Positions 35,920 through 48,395 of a stretch of DNA of 64,000 nt are shown piece after piece. Both the position numbers and the translations under genes were made by a program. Numbering within the stretch: the first letter of the stretch is position 1; every line of letters starts with the position of its first letter. This DNA is from Torreya grandis. Lineage: Eukaryota > Streptophyta > Pinopsida > Cupressales > Taxaceae. The notes under the pieces are model-generated. The model did not search any database, was not told where the DNA came from, and saw only the letters and a list, made by a program, of their open reading frames with translations. The stretch covers positions 2,312,501-2,376,500 of the forward strand of contig JARHVA010002127.1 in the NCBI GenBank assembly GCA_037957365.1. Direction: 5' to 3'.

Positions 35920-38520
35920 ATGCCTAATTTTGGTGTTGATCACTGTTTTACACAAGTTGGAGAAAATTTTCAAGCTTGTTCCATTCCCTATCAATATGAA
36001 CAAGTTATTAATCAACCTTGTCATGAAGCATACCAACCCTATCATGAAGTGTATCAATATTATATCCAATATTCTCAATGTCATGTTCCTCTTAGTAAAC
36101 CTAGCCGCTTCTCAACTCCATCCATTTCCACACTTTTAGAAAACACTTTTGGGATATGAGAGGTATATGTTGGAGCTTGATAATCTAAGGGGATGTGGTC
36201 AAGAGGTTCTTAATCATTCCATTCATAAAGTGAGATATCTATTAGAATTATTCAAAAGAGAGTGGGTACCTATTGAGAGAGCTAATTGGTAAAGGCTCAC
36301 AAGTGATATGCTTTATGTGAGTGGCCTAGTTTCTTCCTTAGAGGATAGGCTAGGAGTTCATGAAAGGCAACCTCACTAAACCTATCAGCCTTCATATCCA
36401 ATTCCCCAAGTTTCCTATCAGCCATATTTGATCCCTAATCAGGATCCCAACCAAGGATATCAAATTAAACCTTTTCCCAATCAATTGGAAGAGAGAGTTG
36501 AAAGGAGAAACCTTGTGTTTGAAGCTAATCTTGATAGGTAGTTGAGTTGGCTAATATTCATATGCAAGAGTCCATGTTGGTATAAAATTAAGTGGAGTTC
36601 AAGCCCTAATTTCCCTCTCAAATTTCAACCCCACCACCTCAAAAAGAGTTTTTTAATCCTAACATCCTAAGCTGGAATAAGATAGTGGAGTCATGGGGAA
36701 AGAAAGAGGAGAAAAGTCTTGACAAAGAGAGTGAAGTTGAGAAGGAGCTTGATCCAATACAAAACCCTCCCACCCTTCCTCAAGAAACCTATTATCCTCC
36801 ATATGAATCCCATTATATTCCTTATCCTCATGATGATGCATATAAACTTCAAGAGAGACTTTTCCAAGAGGACCTAGCTAAGAAAATTGAAGAGTAAGAG
36901 GCAAATATGAAATTGCTAAGTAAAGGTGTGATGGAAGGTTTAGACCCAAAAGAAGATTATATGCCTAAACACACCCCATAAACATTTCCTCAAGAGAGTC
37001 CTCAAGATAAATTAGATGTAAATGAAGTGGTTATCAAGTGCAAAGAGGAATATCAAGTCGTTTTAGCTCAAGGTCTACCTCCCCTTCCTCAAGAGCTTCC
37101 AAAAGAATCCCCTACACTTCACCCTCAATCTGATTTTGAGTTCTATGTACCACCTCTACCAACTAGTTCATATTTTACTCACACCATCACCCTTTGCATT
37201 GATGGACATATGGTATGGGAACATAAATATGAGTATTTGGTTGATAAGGAAAGAAAACTCTTGATTGAAGATAACATGCCTCCTTGGTAGCCTCATTGGG
37301 TTAGGTCACATAATTTCAAGATGCCTAGTCTTGGCATCACCATGAAATAAAAAGAGATGGAAGATCTTGCAGCTCTTGAAGAGTAATCTACATATAATCA
37401 AAAGGTTGTAGCTGATCACCTCCAACATGAAGATGAAGGTGATACTATGAGATAAGAACAATTTCAAGTCTCTCCTAAAGAGGTGCCAGTCCTAGAACAA
37501 TCTCTTGAGACCAAGGTAGAATTTGTTAATCTTGAAGATGATCCAATACCTCATCATAATCTTGAAACACCATAAAATTCATTATATATTGAAGAAAAAT
37601 AGCTTGATTATATCATACATCAAGAAGTGAAGATTGAAGAGGTAGTGGTTCAAGATGATAAAGAGGACAATAATGATTGACAGTTGCAAATAGAGTTCTT
37701 TCAAGGGTTTGAAGAGTTTTGCCAAGTTGAAAATCAAGTACATGGAAAGGTTAATAAGGAGGCTTACATGGATGATAATGACCAAGACTAAGAAGAATAT
37801 GCAAAGCTCTTTGATGAGCTAGAAGAGCTTGCAGTTGAGAGGAAGCCCAATCTTATTGAGAGCACTATGGAAGTCAAGAAGGAGGAGACCTTCATTGGTT
37901 CTTCCATCACTTTGAAAGATGTCATGTATGGTCAAGGATATGTTATTTATTAGCCTTTGAATGAATTTTTTGAAATCATTGGATCAGGCTATACTCCTCT
38001 TTAAGAAGGCTATAATCTAGTCAATGATAAAGAAAGCAACTTTGGCAGTCAAGCAAATATGTAAAGGAAAAGTAATCTTTCAAATCTATCCTTTAAAAAA
38101 TCATATAAATTTCATGATGACATGTTTGAAGTCATAAAGTTGGGCTATCATCCTCTCAATCAGTTGGGAGAAACACATTAGCTCTTGAAGGATGGAACAA
38201 GCTCCTGTTGGCCACAACCTTCAAAGGAACAAGAAGTCAATCCTCTTGAAGTCATGCTTATTAAGGAGATACAAATTGACCATGAAATAAAGAGTAGGAA
38301 TCACTATGAAGTATGTGAACATGTTAAAGAGGAATATATCTACATTGGAGACCTATTTGAAGATGATTCACTTGAGAGCAAGTCAAGTGAAGTGCCAAGG
38401 AATAGGTCTAATCCATAAAGCATTCAATCCAAGGAGAAACATGCTTGGCACTATGTTTCATCTCACCATGAAGATGATTCAAAAATATTTCCTTTTGATC
38501 TTGGAAAGAAGGTATGCTTA
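35920..38520 (+). pseudogene. Private long ORF of element C (unknown function), decayed
   Basis: A relic of about 860 codons that can be followed in one frame (35920-36156 and about 36546-38520) with an excursion to the next frame between 36152 and 36545. There are roughly twenty internal stops. The likely start is the ATG at 35920. The N-terminus is rich in Y, Q, H and P (YQYEQV, YQPYHEVYQYY). Then come a helical region (LELDNLRGCGQEVL, VRYLLELFKREWVPIERANW), a P/Q/Y-rich stretch, and several glutamate-rich helices separated by proline-rich linkers (LPPLPQELPKESP). A motif F-E-I/V-I-x-x-GY-x-PL occurs twice (about 37969-38001 and 38127-38157). I see no zinc knuckle, protease, RT or integrase. 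It may be a structural, gag-like protein; the function is unknown. Confidence 0.65.
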
Positions 38521-38787
38521 GTTTCTAGTTGTGCATAGTAGTTTGTTCTCTCATTCCCCTAAGTGCCTTGATCACATGTGTGTGTGTCTTGTTAGTTTTG
38601 TTGCCTTATTTTGTGTGTGTCCTTTACTTTATGTGGTTGAGGTAATTAGTGGTCTTGTATTGATGGTCAATGGTCAAAGGTTTCCTTATTTGTCTCATAT
38701 TTCAAATCAATCCCTAAGTCTAATAGACTGATAAGGCTACCAGTCTAGTTAGTATAACAGAGATACTACCCCTATAAGTCACCAATT
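38521..38787 (+). other. 3' untranslated region of element C
   Basis: A TG/T-rich tract (38570-38640, ACATGTGTGTGTGTCTTG, TTTTGTGTGTGTCC) closely resembles the minus-strand tract of B at 44156-44230. No purine tract precedes the 3' LTR; TCACCAATT does. Confidence 0.6.
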
Positions 38788-41700
38788 TGTTGACCAAATT
38801 TGACTTTAGGTCAAATTGGGGCACCCCTAGGTAAAAAAATTGTATTTAGGTGTTTTATGGGGTTTAAAATTATGTCACAAGGTGTTTTATAGGCTAAATG
38901 TCATTTAATGTTATACTAGCCTTAATCATTAGTTATTTTAGTCTTTATATCATCTTTGGGTCATTTTGAGGTCAAAAAGGGGATTTAAAGAGTTGTATAG
39001 ATTTATTGGGAAGTGTGAAGATTATAAAATGTGATGTCATGTACCATGTGTCCTTAGAGGTCTTAAGTAACTATCATAACTAAAAAGTGGTAGGTTCATC
39101 AGAAGAAAGGGCAATTTTCTTAAGGAAAATAAGTTTGGCACTTGTAAAGATACTTGGTAAGTGTGCCACATGGAAAATGATCATGGTATTCCTCTTAAGC
39201 TTCCATAAGCTTAGTTACACATTTTAAGTGCTCTAGAAGTTCCATTTTTGGCCCAAAACCATTCTACCCCTTTTTCATTCTTCTTGGCAATCAAAAGTGA
39301 CCTTTAGGTTTGTGCTTAATACGGATAGCTTAGGAGGTTTCAACTCAAACACCTTGGGAAGGTTAAAGAAAAATTAGATACATTTATTTATATATAATTA
39401 TTTTGAATAATGGTAGCCTGTGATTGATGAGCTATCCTCATGAAGTTGACTATAATTTTTTGCCTACTATTTCATGCACCCTATGGGTTTTGCCTTGGTT
39501 TGAGTAGATACATACAATCTACTTGAAAATATTAGTTTTATATGATGTTTAATATGTCCCATAATGTCTCCATTTCTTATTTTCACGTTTTAAGTTGATT
39601 TGATGAGCAAATCATCTCAGGTTTTCAGTCATATACAATTTACTAGTTAGGCAACCATTAATGAATAGGTATAGGTGTTTGTAAGAAAGAGTCCATATTG
39701 AAAATAAGTTATTGAAGCTTATTTCATGTTATTATTGATGTGTATAATTTATTTGGAAGAATAGACATAAGCTTACAACCCATGGAAAGCCAAATGTTAT
39801 GTCTATCATACAAATCTTGCTCACAATCTACCTGCTATAACTCATCTTCATATATAGAAGCTTTTTTGCTATTATCATACTGAGAAGGAGGATTCGATAG
39901 TTTTTACAATATCATATAGTGAAAATAAGTACATTTGAACACTTTGTGAGGGTATATAAAGTGTCACAAACATAAGTGTCTTGCATAATGTTCATGTTTC
40001 TTTCACTGCCCGTATGCAACATATTGTCCACTTATAGGTGGGATCACATGGACATGAAGGTGTTTACATAAAGAAATAGGAACATGGTAAACCCTAATTA
40101 AGGTCTTAAGATAATGAAAAGACCATGGAAAAATTATTTGTGAAGATAAATTGGTAGATAGAATAAGAGGTCATGATAAAAGATAATGACTATGAATTTA
40201 GGGCTTCAGTCCTTAAAAATGCAAGACAGAGGCCTGGGGCATTGCGTTAAAAATAATATAACAGGGATGCTAAAAGTTTTGGTGAATAAAATGACCTAGA
40301 ATAGTATCCATACATAGGAAATTATATTTTAGGGTTTGGAGGTCAAATGGTCAAGGGAAGACATTTTTGGGAGACCTAAAGATGACCCTAGAACCACTAA
40401 ATTTAAACAGTTGTATCTACAGGTCTTGAGGGCATAAAGTGGCCTTAACATTCAAGGAGATAATGAGGCATGTTAGTATGATTTGGATGGTATTATAAAG
40501 TTAATTTAACACCATTATAATATATATCATTATTAAAATGTTGATAGTCTATGTTTTAAAACCCCCACACATACCTATAGAGGTCCTTCTAACAAGGAAT
40601 GTACACCTACAACCAATACAAGGTCCAGGTTTGAAAAGCTGCTTCTTTCCTGTAACATATGAGTACTATGGTATGTTTGATTTTTTTAAAATTATTTTAA
40701 GCTCCTTAAAAGGTATCAGGTCTTAAGGAACATCATAATCACCTTTAAATCCCTTTTATGCCTATAGTATGCACCCACAGTCAACTGGAGGTGACTGAGA
40801 CAGGGTAGATAGTGACCTAGAAATGAGTTTTTGATGGTGTTTTAGCCATCCAGGGTGAGTCCAAGGTAATTTTAGGTAGGATAAAAGTTATTAATATTTA
40901 AATAATGTTGTTTTCATCATCTTCAAGACCTAGAATAAGACAACCATCTATAGGACCCACTGTTAGAGAAGACAAGGCAGAGTTCATAGTCAAAAGGCAC
41001 TTAGTGGCTCAGTTAAGGTGCTTAATGGTGTATTAACTAATATAAATTAGATTAAAGGTGAAGTATGATAATATATGACCATAAAATTTCAATTTATGTC
41101 TCTCAACATCATAACCCAAGTCTCAAGAAGTAAGGTAACCTACAGGTAGGGTCAAGAAATAGGGTTTCTCAGTCAGTTAAGGAAGAGACTCAGTTTTAAA
41201 GCTCAAGGTGCATATGAAGTGTTACAGAAAAGTTAGACCTAATAAAATAACATATCATAACCATTAGGATATTTTTGGACCTAATAATATCTATAAATGA
41301 TGAAACACTCCTACTCAAACCCCATAAAGCCCTATTTTCAACCTACAGCCAGGTTATGATTGGTACAAGCAATAGACTGAGGAGTAAGGTGTGGAGGTTT
41401 TTAGGGCATATAAATGATATAAAATGATATAATAAAAATAAAAAATGAACCTTAGTGAATAATATCAATTTTTAAACTTTATATCCAAGGATAAACCATA
41501 TATGATCACCTATAAGCATCACTCCAAGATAAACACAATCAAGCATTGGTAGAGGCAGTCTTGTAAATTCAAGTGTGTGAAGAGTTCATGAGAGTTTGGA
41601 GGGATAAATGGGTATTTTAATACATTAATAATTATCATGGAAAAATATTTAGGCTCTTTTAAGTATAAATAAAGCAAATGGAGAGTCTCCAATCAAGACA

Positions 41701-41866
41701 TACATAGTTCACATGTTAGAACCTTGCATAGTCTGCTTTCTTCCTAGTCTGACTTATTTTTTACAAGTTTGAAAGGGTAAATGATATAAACAAGAGATAG
41801 ATTTTTTTAAATAGTAACTAAATTAATTTATGAAGGATATTAAATACCCACATGGTCTAATAAAAT

Positions 41867-41911
41867 AGGGGAAGTACCCCTATTTTGTCTCAGATAGGGG
41901 GTACTTCCCCT
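41867..41911. other. U3 stem-loop, C 3' LTR copy
   Basis: The same 45 bases as at 33410-33454 (arms AGGGGAAGTACCCCTAT and ATAGGGGGTACTTCCCCT), although the flanking LTR sequence differs at many positions. Confidence 0.85.
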
Positions 41912-43444
41912 CATGTACAAACCTGGCAGGTTGAAGAAAAGAGGTGATAAGACTCATCATAAGTTGTTTGAAACTTGAGTATGGGTGTGTAGATTTAAAA
42001 CATGCATATTAAAACATGAATAAAAAAACTATAAAGGGTGAATCTGAATGGAATGATCCAAACCATAAGGGTTACAGTCAGGGCTATGAGGAATGGTGAA
42101 ACCTAGTGCTACATGAGGAAGTCATCTTCATTTCTAGTATTTGATATGACTTATAGAATATTGGAAAATATGTATGGGATAAACATATGTGTGTTTTATC
42201 TATTACAATGAAATGTAAACCATTAATATTCATTTTGAGCTTTAGGGTGCAGTCAGGTCTGTTAGGCAAGGTTCAAGCCTAAGGCCAAATGGGAAGTCAA
42301 TTGAATTTATAGCATAAGATAAACATCCCCATGGATTAAAAAATGTTTATAGGGTGGATAAATAGGTTACCAAGCTTTTTAAGTGCAAATAAAACCAAAA
42401 GGAAGCCTCTTTTTGGACCTTAGACAACATTAGGCCTATTGGATTGGGGAAAGGAGCTTGATAGGAGAGTTTCAAATGCTCATATATTCTTTGGGGAGCC
42501 AAATGAGTTTGGGGAAGTTAGTTAGGTTATTGAACATCAAATTAGTGAATTTTTTTTGCAATTTGAATGTGAAACCTATATGAACAAACTTTAAGAGTCA
42601 AAATTGTTAGAAACCCTTACAAACGCTGATTAAGGACCACTCTAGAGAAATGAAGCTAGAGATGTATTATAATGGAATATTTTGACCATGAAACCTATTT
42701 TAAATTGTATATAACTTATTCAAGATACTCCCCATGCTTTTGGGTTGTATGGACTTGTAAAAACAAGGTAAAAATAATGTACTTTTAGCTATTTTTTATG
42801 TTGTTCAGGTTGTAGGGGGAATCTAAAGATAAAATAAACTTTGAGAGAAAGTTATTGACTTGTTATAACTCTTTATGGTCATTTAATTCCAATAAAAAAC
42901 TCCTAAGAATCCAAATTAGGTGCTTCATCTTAGCCAGTCGAAATTGTCCTAGTGGACAAGCTAGCGAGAAGGGTGGAGATCTTTAAGTGAGGTGATTTTA
43001 AAGCATGCATGATGCTTCTAAGGAAATTGAGGGTCTTGAAAGGTGTCATACAATACATTCCATGGATTTTCATGAGAAACTGAAACCTTTTTGGAATCCA
43101 AGTGTGTAGGGTGCATAAAGGAAGAATTTTTTGGATATCATATGGTGATACCTCCTTTCAAAATGATTCTATAGGACCAGGCCTAAAACCAATGCATGGA
43201 GAGGCATGCCTAAAACCCTTATCCTTCATCCCAACCATTAGACATATAGTTATGGGGCATTCAAATAGGGATAGTCATGAAGGTAGTTTTTTTGAGCTAG
43301 TTAAGAGAATTTCATTCCACTTTGCTAGAGTTTGATGTATGAAGACTTGAAATTCCTAACCTTGCATGGTTCATCCCATATCCTCTTCTCATGCACAAGT
43401 AATTGATTCTCTCAAATTCATAAGTTTCCTTTTGACGCTTGAAC

Positions 43445-43480
43445 TTCTCTCTTCTCCTCTCTCTCTCAAGTTCTATAAGA
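43445..43480 (+). promoter_or_regulatory. Core promoter of the C 3' LTR
   Basis: CT-rich tract, TTCTATAAGAAC and AGCCATTTTGGCCATTGTAA, as in the other giant LTRs. Confidence 0.65.
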
Positions 43481-44155
43481 ACTAGCCATTTTGGCCATTG
43501 TAATCTATGCTCTACCTGAGTATGGAAAATCCCTACTCATTTTTATAACTTTTGATCAATGATACTACTAGTTGTTACCTATTCCATGACTATTATTAGT
43601 GTGTTCATTTGAAATGTTTGATTTTGCATAAGTGATAACTCTTGTTTCCTTAGCATGATTGTTTTATTCTGTCATCTATTTACAGTTAGAAATCTTCTTC
43701 TTGTAGGGCATGTGAAGTGTTCTAAGAAATGTCAAGGTTTGAGTAAGTTAGTATATTAATTAGTGCCCTCATATGCCTCTTGTTTAGTCCTCTTAAATTT
43801 ACACATTCATCTGTAACCTCACAATGTAACATTGATGTGAGAAGATGAAGATTGGAGAAGTGTATGTTTAGTTTGTCCCTTGATTTCAAGTGTAACATAC
43901 ATATGGTTGGAAGTCATCAATATATTTGGTGTATCACCTCCCTTATGATAGTTTGTTTTTAGCTATATCTATCCCTTTCCACCCCCAAAAGTTAAGTGTA
44001 GTTTTAATCCAAAGTGGTACATCAAGGGAACTAGCCTTATCTAGAGATTCACCTCATCCTTAGGCTACCCAAAAGCCTATAGGTGTTTCTATTGTGCCAC
44101 TTGGATGAGGAGAGATTTTCCATCTCATCAAAAGGTGAAAATCCAAGTGACAATA

Positions 44156-44315
44156 AACACCACACAAAACAAAAGGAAAAGACACACAAAAGAAGACACA
44201 CCCAAAGAAACACACATGCGTTCAAGTAAAACACTTATGGAATACGACACACACAACTGAAACAAAACTCACACCTAACCTAATATTTACAAGACTAACC
44301 TTCATTTACTCAATA
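44156..44315 (-). other. B 3' untranslated region next to pol
   Basis: On the minus strand a TG/T-rich tract (ATGTGTGTTTCTTTGG, TTTTGTGTGTCTTTTCC) follows the pol stop. It is shared with the 3' untranslated region of C. The first five bases (AACAC) are the right-hand target duplication of C. Confidence 0.6.
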
Positions 44316-45480
44316 TCAATCCTTTAAATGTATACAATTCATAGGGATAGGTAGCTCCTCTCCATTCATACTTACTAATTGGAAAGAGTTTCTTTGTTTA
44401 CACTTGATGATGACATATGGTCCACTCCATAAAGTGCCAAATTTGATATGTCTCCCTAGTTTTACTCTATCTTTATCCCACTTAAACACTATGTCACATT
44501 CTTGGAATGTTCTTAGAGTTTCATTCTTGTGAAAATACCTCTTAATTAGTATTTGGTGATGTTCCATAGCTTGTTGAGCCTTATCTCTAATCTCTTACAA
44601 GTCTATTAATTCTATCAATCTCACCTCTGTTGGAGTGTTCTCAAGTAACTCTACTTGATGTGCCAAATCCAACGCATGTAGATTTTGGGATATATACAAC
44701 CTAGCCTTCCTTCCATATACATGAACAAAAGAATAATTCCCTATTGACCTCTTGGGATTTATTCTTTCAACCCATAAGGTTGTCTTCAATTTAGTGTGCC
44801 AAGCCCTTTGATTATCCTCTAAAGTTTTCTTGATGATTCTAATCAAATTACTTTTTAGTGGATTCAGCCAACCAATTACCTTGAGGGTAATATTTGGATG
44901 AAATGCTCAAGTATATGCCATTACTATTTTCCCAATAAACTATCCTAACACCCATGAAATCAAGTGCATTATTGGAAATGATAATAAAAGGAGTGCCAAA
45001 CCTTGTTATGACACTCATAGAATTTTAAGATAGCATTCTAATTAGCTTCCTTAAATTCCACTACCTCAACCCACCTTGTGAATTAGTTAGTTTCTATGAG
45101 TATCCATTTGTGACCAACACTTGATGGGGGGTTTATCATGCCAATGAAGTCAAGACCCCATTACATGAAAGGTTGATCCACTTGGATAGGCCTCAAAAGG
45201 AGAGCTCTAAGCTTCTATTTTCATATAAATAAATCACATTATACACACCTTCTTACCCAAGAATATATGTCCTTAAAGAGGCTAAGCCAATAATATCTCA
45301 CCCTCATGATCTTGGTAGCTATGGTTTTTGGGGATAAATGACCTCCTACTGCTCCATAATGGAAATTCTCAAGCAACACTCCAAACTGATCATTGTCAAT
45401 ACATATCAATAACACACCATTAATGTCTCTTCTAAAAAGCACACCATATACAAGGAAAAAAGGAATAACTTACATTTTAA
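44316..45480 (-). pseudogene. int: Integrase of element B
   Basis: Minus-strand integrase. The zinc-binding region at 45239-45442 has HYGAVGGHLSPKTIATKIM and ends WVRRC, with a stop inside the CxxC. The core (about 44870-45200) shows WGLDFIG with the first acidic residue, FTRWVEVVEF, and ISNNAL where TDN is expected: the second aspartate is Asn (codon 44971-44973). 44595-44846 continues the core. The C-terminal GPY module is at 44316-44567 (GTLWSGPYVIIKC, PIPMNCIHLKD) with the stop at 44316. No chromodomain follows. Several stops and frame changes. Confidence 0.85.
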
Positions 45481-45612
45481 AGTATCTCCTTTGGGATCTA
45501 CTCATACCATTAGGATACTCACCACTTTGAATAATTTGATAACATATTGTGTCCAACTTTGTAGAGGCAAGGAACCAACTGGTTAGGGGAAATCATGATT
45601 GACTAAAGCCTC

Positions 45613-45990
45613 TTATTTTGACTCATGGAAATATGAGGCTATATTTTCACAAAGGCCTTTAACCCTTATCAACTTTGTCGCCTTGATATCGACATCAAAT
45701 TCCATTACCTTAGTAATCCACCTTGCCCTTTTTTCACTAAGGTCTTTACTTAAGAGAAACTCTTTGGTACTAGGATAAGAGACCATAACATGAATCCTAT
45801 TCTTTGAAACCATATGATTAAACTTATTTAGTCCTCTTAAAACAATAAGGACTTGTTTTTACATAAAAGTGTACTTAACTTCATAATCTTCCAAACCTTA
45901 ACTAAAGAATGCAATTGGTTGTTCCACACCTTCATCATTATTTTGCATTAGCGTAGCTGAGATAGTATCAAGGTTATAAAATGAATACAA
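45613..45990 (-). pseudogene. rnh: RNase H (canonical gypsy position) of element B
   Basis: After RT, the open piece 45613-45813 shows EFLLSKDLSEKRARWITKVM and FDVDIKATKLIRVKGL, typical of the end of the gypsy RNase H. The N-terminal part of the domain (to about 45990) is degraded. This is the second RNase H of B; the other is at 47395-47830. Confidence 0.7.
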
Positions 45991-46009
45991 CATGAATTAT
46001 TTAGAAAAA

Positions 46010-46990
46010 TTATGGTTCACAAGAGTAGGATCTTTTTTAATTTATTTCGTAATGGCCTCAAAATTTCTCTTACCTTCATTAGTCCAAGAAAAACTTGGTT
46101 TTTCTTGAGCATGGTTGTGATAAGTTTCACTAAAGATGCAAAACTAGGTATGAACCTCCTTAAAATTTTTATCTTGCCTAAGAAACTTTGGAGACCTTTC
46201 TTATGTAAGCACATTGATAAACTTAGAATAACCTCTATCCTTTTAGGATCAATAATCAAACCATCTTTGGAAACAATATGTCCTAAGAGCTTAACTTAAT
46301 GGACAACAGAGATGCATTCTTTGGGGTTGAGAGATACTCTATAATTCCTACATATTTCAAACACATGCCTTAAGTGTTTCATATGTTCATTATAATCTTT
46401 AGATAACAATTTTATATCATATAGATAAACCAATAACATTTCATTGATCAAATTTGAAGGCCATGTACATTGCTCTTTGAAAGGTGGCACCAACATTTGA
46501 CAAACTAAAGGGCATCTTACTATAAGAAAAAGTCCCCCATTTTGTATTGAATGCTATCTTAAACTAATCATACTCATTCAATAGAATCTGATTATAACCA
46601 AAATATTCATCTAGGAGAGAAAAATGTTGAGAACCTGAAATAATTTGCAAAATTTGATTCATTAAGGGTAAGGGATAGTGATCTTTGAGTGAAACTCTAG
46701 TAAGATATCTAAAGTCCACACAAAGTCTTATCTCCCCATTTTTATTTCTAATAGGCACAAGGTTAGCTACCCATGTTTAATTCTTGATAAGAAATATTAT
46801 TTCATATTCAAGGAGTTTAGTAAGCTCTAACCTCATGAATTATTCAACCGTGGGGTTGATGGGCCTTTGTTTTTACCTAACCAGTTTAACTCTAGGTTCT
46901 AATTCAATGGTATGGTGTGATAAGATAGGATCAAATAATTTTAGATCCTTATACTCCCAAGAAAATATGTCATGAAACTCTCTATACTAA
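46010..46990 (-). pseudogene. rt: Reverse transcriptase of element B
   Basis: Begins with a lead-in (YREFHDIFSWEYKDLKLFD, about 46980) and ANLVPIRNKNGEIRLCVDFR at about 46730-46790. PLPLMNQIL and motif A (FSLLDEYFGYNQILL, aspartate kept) lie in 46564-46758. Motif C reads VYLYDI instead of YxDD (46410-46430): the first aspartate is Tyr. The thumb segment VSLNPKECIS and the connection LLGHIVSKDGLIIDPKRIE follow through 46017-46300. Frame breaks near 46500 and 46290. Inactive. The lineage is a non-chromovirus gypsy; I cannot place it more exactly. Confidence 0.85.
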
Positions 46991-47394
46991 TCAATGAATA
47001 TTTGCTTCTCCAATGTAGAACATACCTTACCTAGTTTGAGGAGTTTGTCTTTGAAGATCGAGAATATTTAATAGTTCTCCTCTTTTTTAGAAATACTCAC
47101 CTTTTAATTCTTCCTTTTATCATCCTCATTATATATAATTTATAAGGTCACCAAGCACTTAGGTATCTTATTTTTTCTTAGCTTCAAAATATGATCATCA
47201 AACTATTCTTGGAGTCTCTTTTGATTTCTTAAGGAAAACTTAGCTTCATTTTATAAGAAGTATGTAGTGTGTTTGTCACTATAAAACACTTTCCAAGATA
47301 CCTCATTATCAGGTATGTAATGTATAACAATGATCTTAATGTGAGATTATTTTCCCTCCTCTTTTATAGTAGTTAGTGTATCAAATTGTGCTTC

Positions 47395-47830
47395 TATGGG
47401 AGCTAGTATATCAACACGATCATTCTGCTCCCTTGGGACTAATTATATGTTTAATGCATTCAAGTATTAAAGAAAATCCCATAACCTATGATTATATGAA
47501 TTGAGAAAAGGGTTTTTGGTAGCAACAAAATTCCTAATTTGATGCACAACCAATTCACTATCCCTATATACTTGCAAATTCTTGATTCCTTTTCTCCTTA
47601 CCCATTGAAGGCCATGAATCAAACCTTCATACTCAACCACATTGTAAGTGCAACTAAAATAGAACCTATATGAAGAATAGTAATATTATTTATATGGGGA
47701 TACCAACATAACACCATATCCTACACCAATTATACTTCTTGAAACATCAAAATACATTTTCCACATCTCATCATCCTCACCTTCTTCTTTGGCAAGTAGA
47801 GGTGTTGGTATTCCTTCTTCATGTATACAA
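47395..47830 (-). pseudogene. RNase H domain located between protease and RT in element B
   Basis: One minus-strand frame with three internal stops gives a full RNase H fold. It shows MWKMYFDVSRS (first acidic residue), a GVGYGVMLVSP turn, NVVEYEGLIHGLQW (glutamate), GIKNLQVYRDSELVVHQI (aspartate) and VPREQNDRVDILAPIEA (last aspartate). All four DEDD positions are acidic. It follows the protease by a linker of about 65 codons that is open in the same frame as the protease for most of its length, and it precedes the RT lead-in by about 400 bp. In element A of this window the equivalent second RNase H lies after RT. The position here is unusual. Confidence 0.82.
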
Positions 47831-48038
47831 TACACTTCTAAATCAATTTACTCTCCATGAAAGCTTAAGGATCATGATCATAAGTGTTGGTACCATATTT
47901 TTCAAGAAAAAAATCATAAATTCCTTCAATTTTGGAAGAAGTACCATCATCCATAATATAATCCTTTTCTTCATTGATTACACAATTCAAATTTGAGCTT
48001 GTTTCAACATAGGGCTCAATATGAAACCTTGAAAGAGG

Positions 48039-48395
48039 CTAAGTTATTATAGTAACCTTGGTTCTATATCTTATCCTAAAGGATAAGAAGGACCAATTAG
48101 CTGAGATATATCCCCCTATATTAGCTATAAAATTTCTTGAAAGGTAGATTACAAAATGAGTAGGAAGGTCAATAACAATAATGTCTTGAAGGATGGGAAA
48201 ACTAGGACAATCATGGAGGAAGATCTTCAAGTTTTTGATCAAACATATTATCTTGGAAAGTGTAACATATAATTGAAACAATCCTTTGATATGGGGTTCA
48301 TATTTTAGGCCCAAATTATTAGCTACAACCTTGGGCATAACTAATGTGGAAGCACCACTATTAACTATGCAATTGTGGACTAGTTTATCACCCAC
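48039..48395 (-). pseudogene. pro: Retropepsin of element B
   Basis: A 118-codon open piece with the active-site sequence CIVNSGASTLVMPKVVANNL. The catalytic aspartate (family: DSGAS) is Asn, codon 48360-48362. Downstream, IVIDLPTHFVIYLSRNFIANIGGYIS matches the C-terminal half (family: LGRDFI). A stop at 48039 is followed by a readable linker to the RNase H. Confidence 0.8.

Larger units (their letters stand above)
28567..44155 (+). mobile_element. Element C: non-autonomous giant-LTR retrotransposon
   Basis: Two direct repeats of about 5.37-5.39 kb (the left one excluding insertion F) enclose a 3.07-kb interior on the plus strand. The interior has one long decayed ORF and no protease, RT, RNase H or integrase. 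Net length is about 13.8 kb. LTR termini (TGTTGACC...GTGACAATA), promoter, U3 hairpin and a TG/T-rich tract before the 3' LTR all match element B, into whose 3' untranslated region C is inserted in opposite orientation. This is the layout of a large retrotransposon derivative, probably moved by B-like enzymes (inference). Confidence 0.85.
38788..44155 (+). repeat. 3' LTR of element C
   Basis: 5368 bp, TGTTGACCAAATTTG to GTGACAATA. It keeps the uninterrupted target site of F. Differences from the 5' LTR are about one in ten in the sample I compared. Open frames inside it are short and chance-like. Confidence 0.88.
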
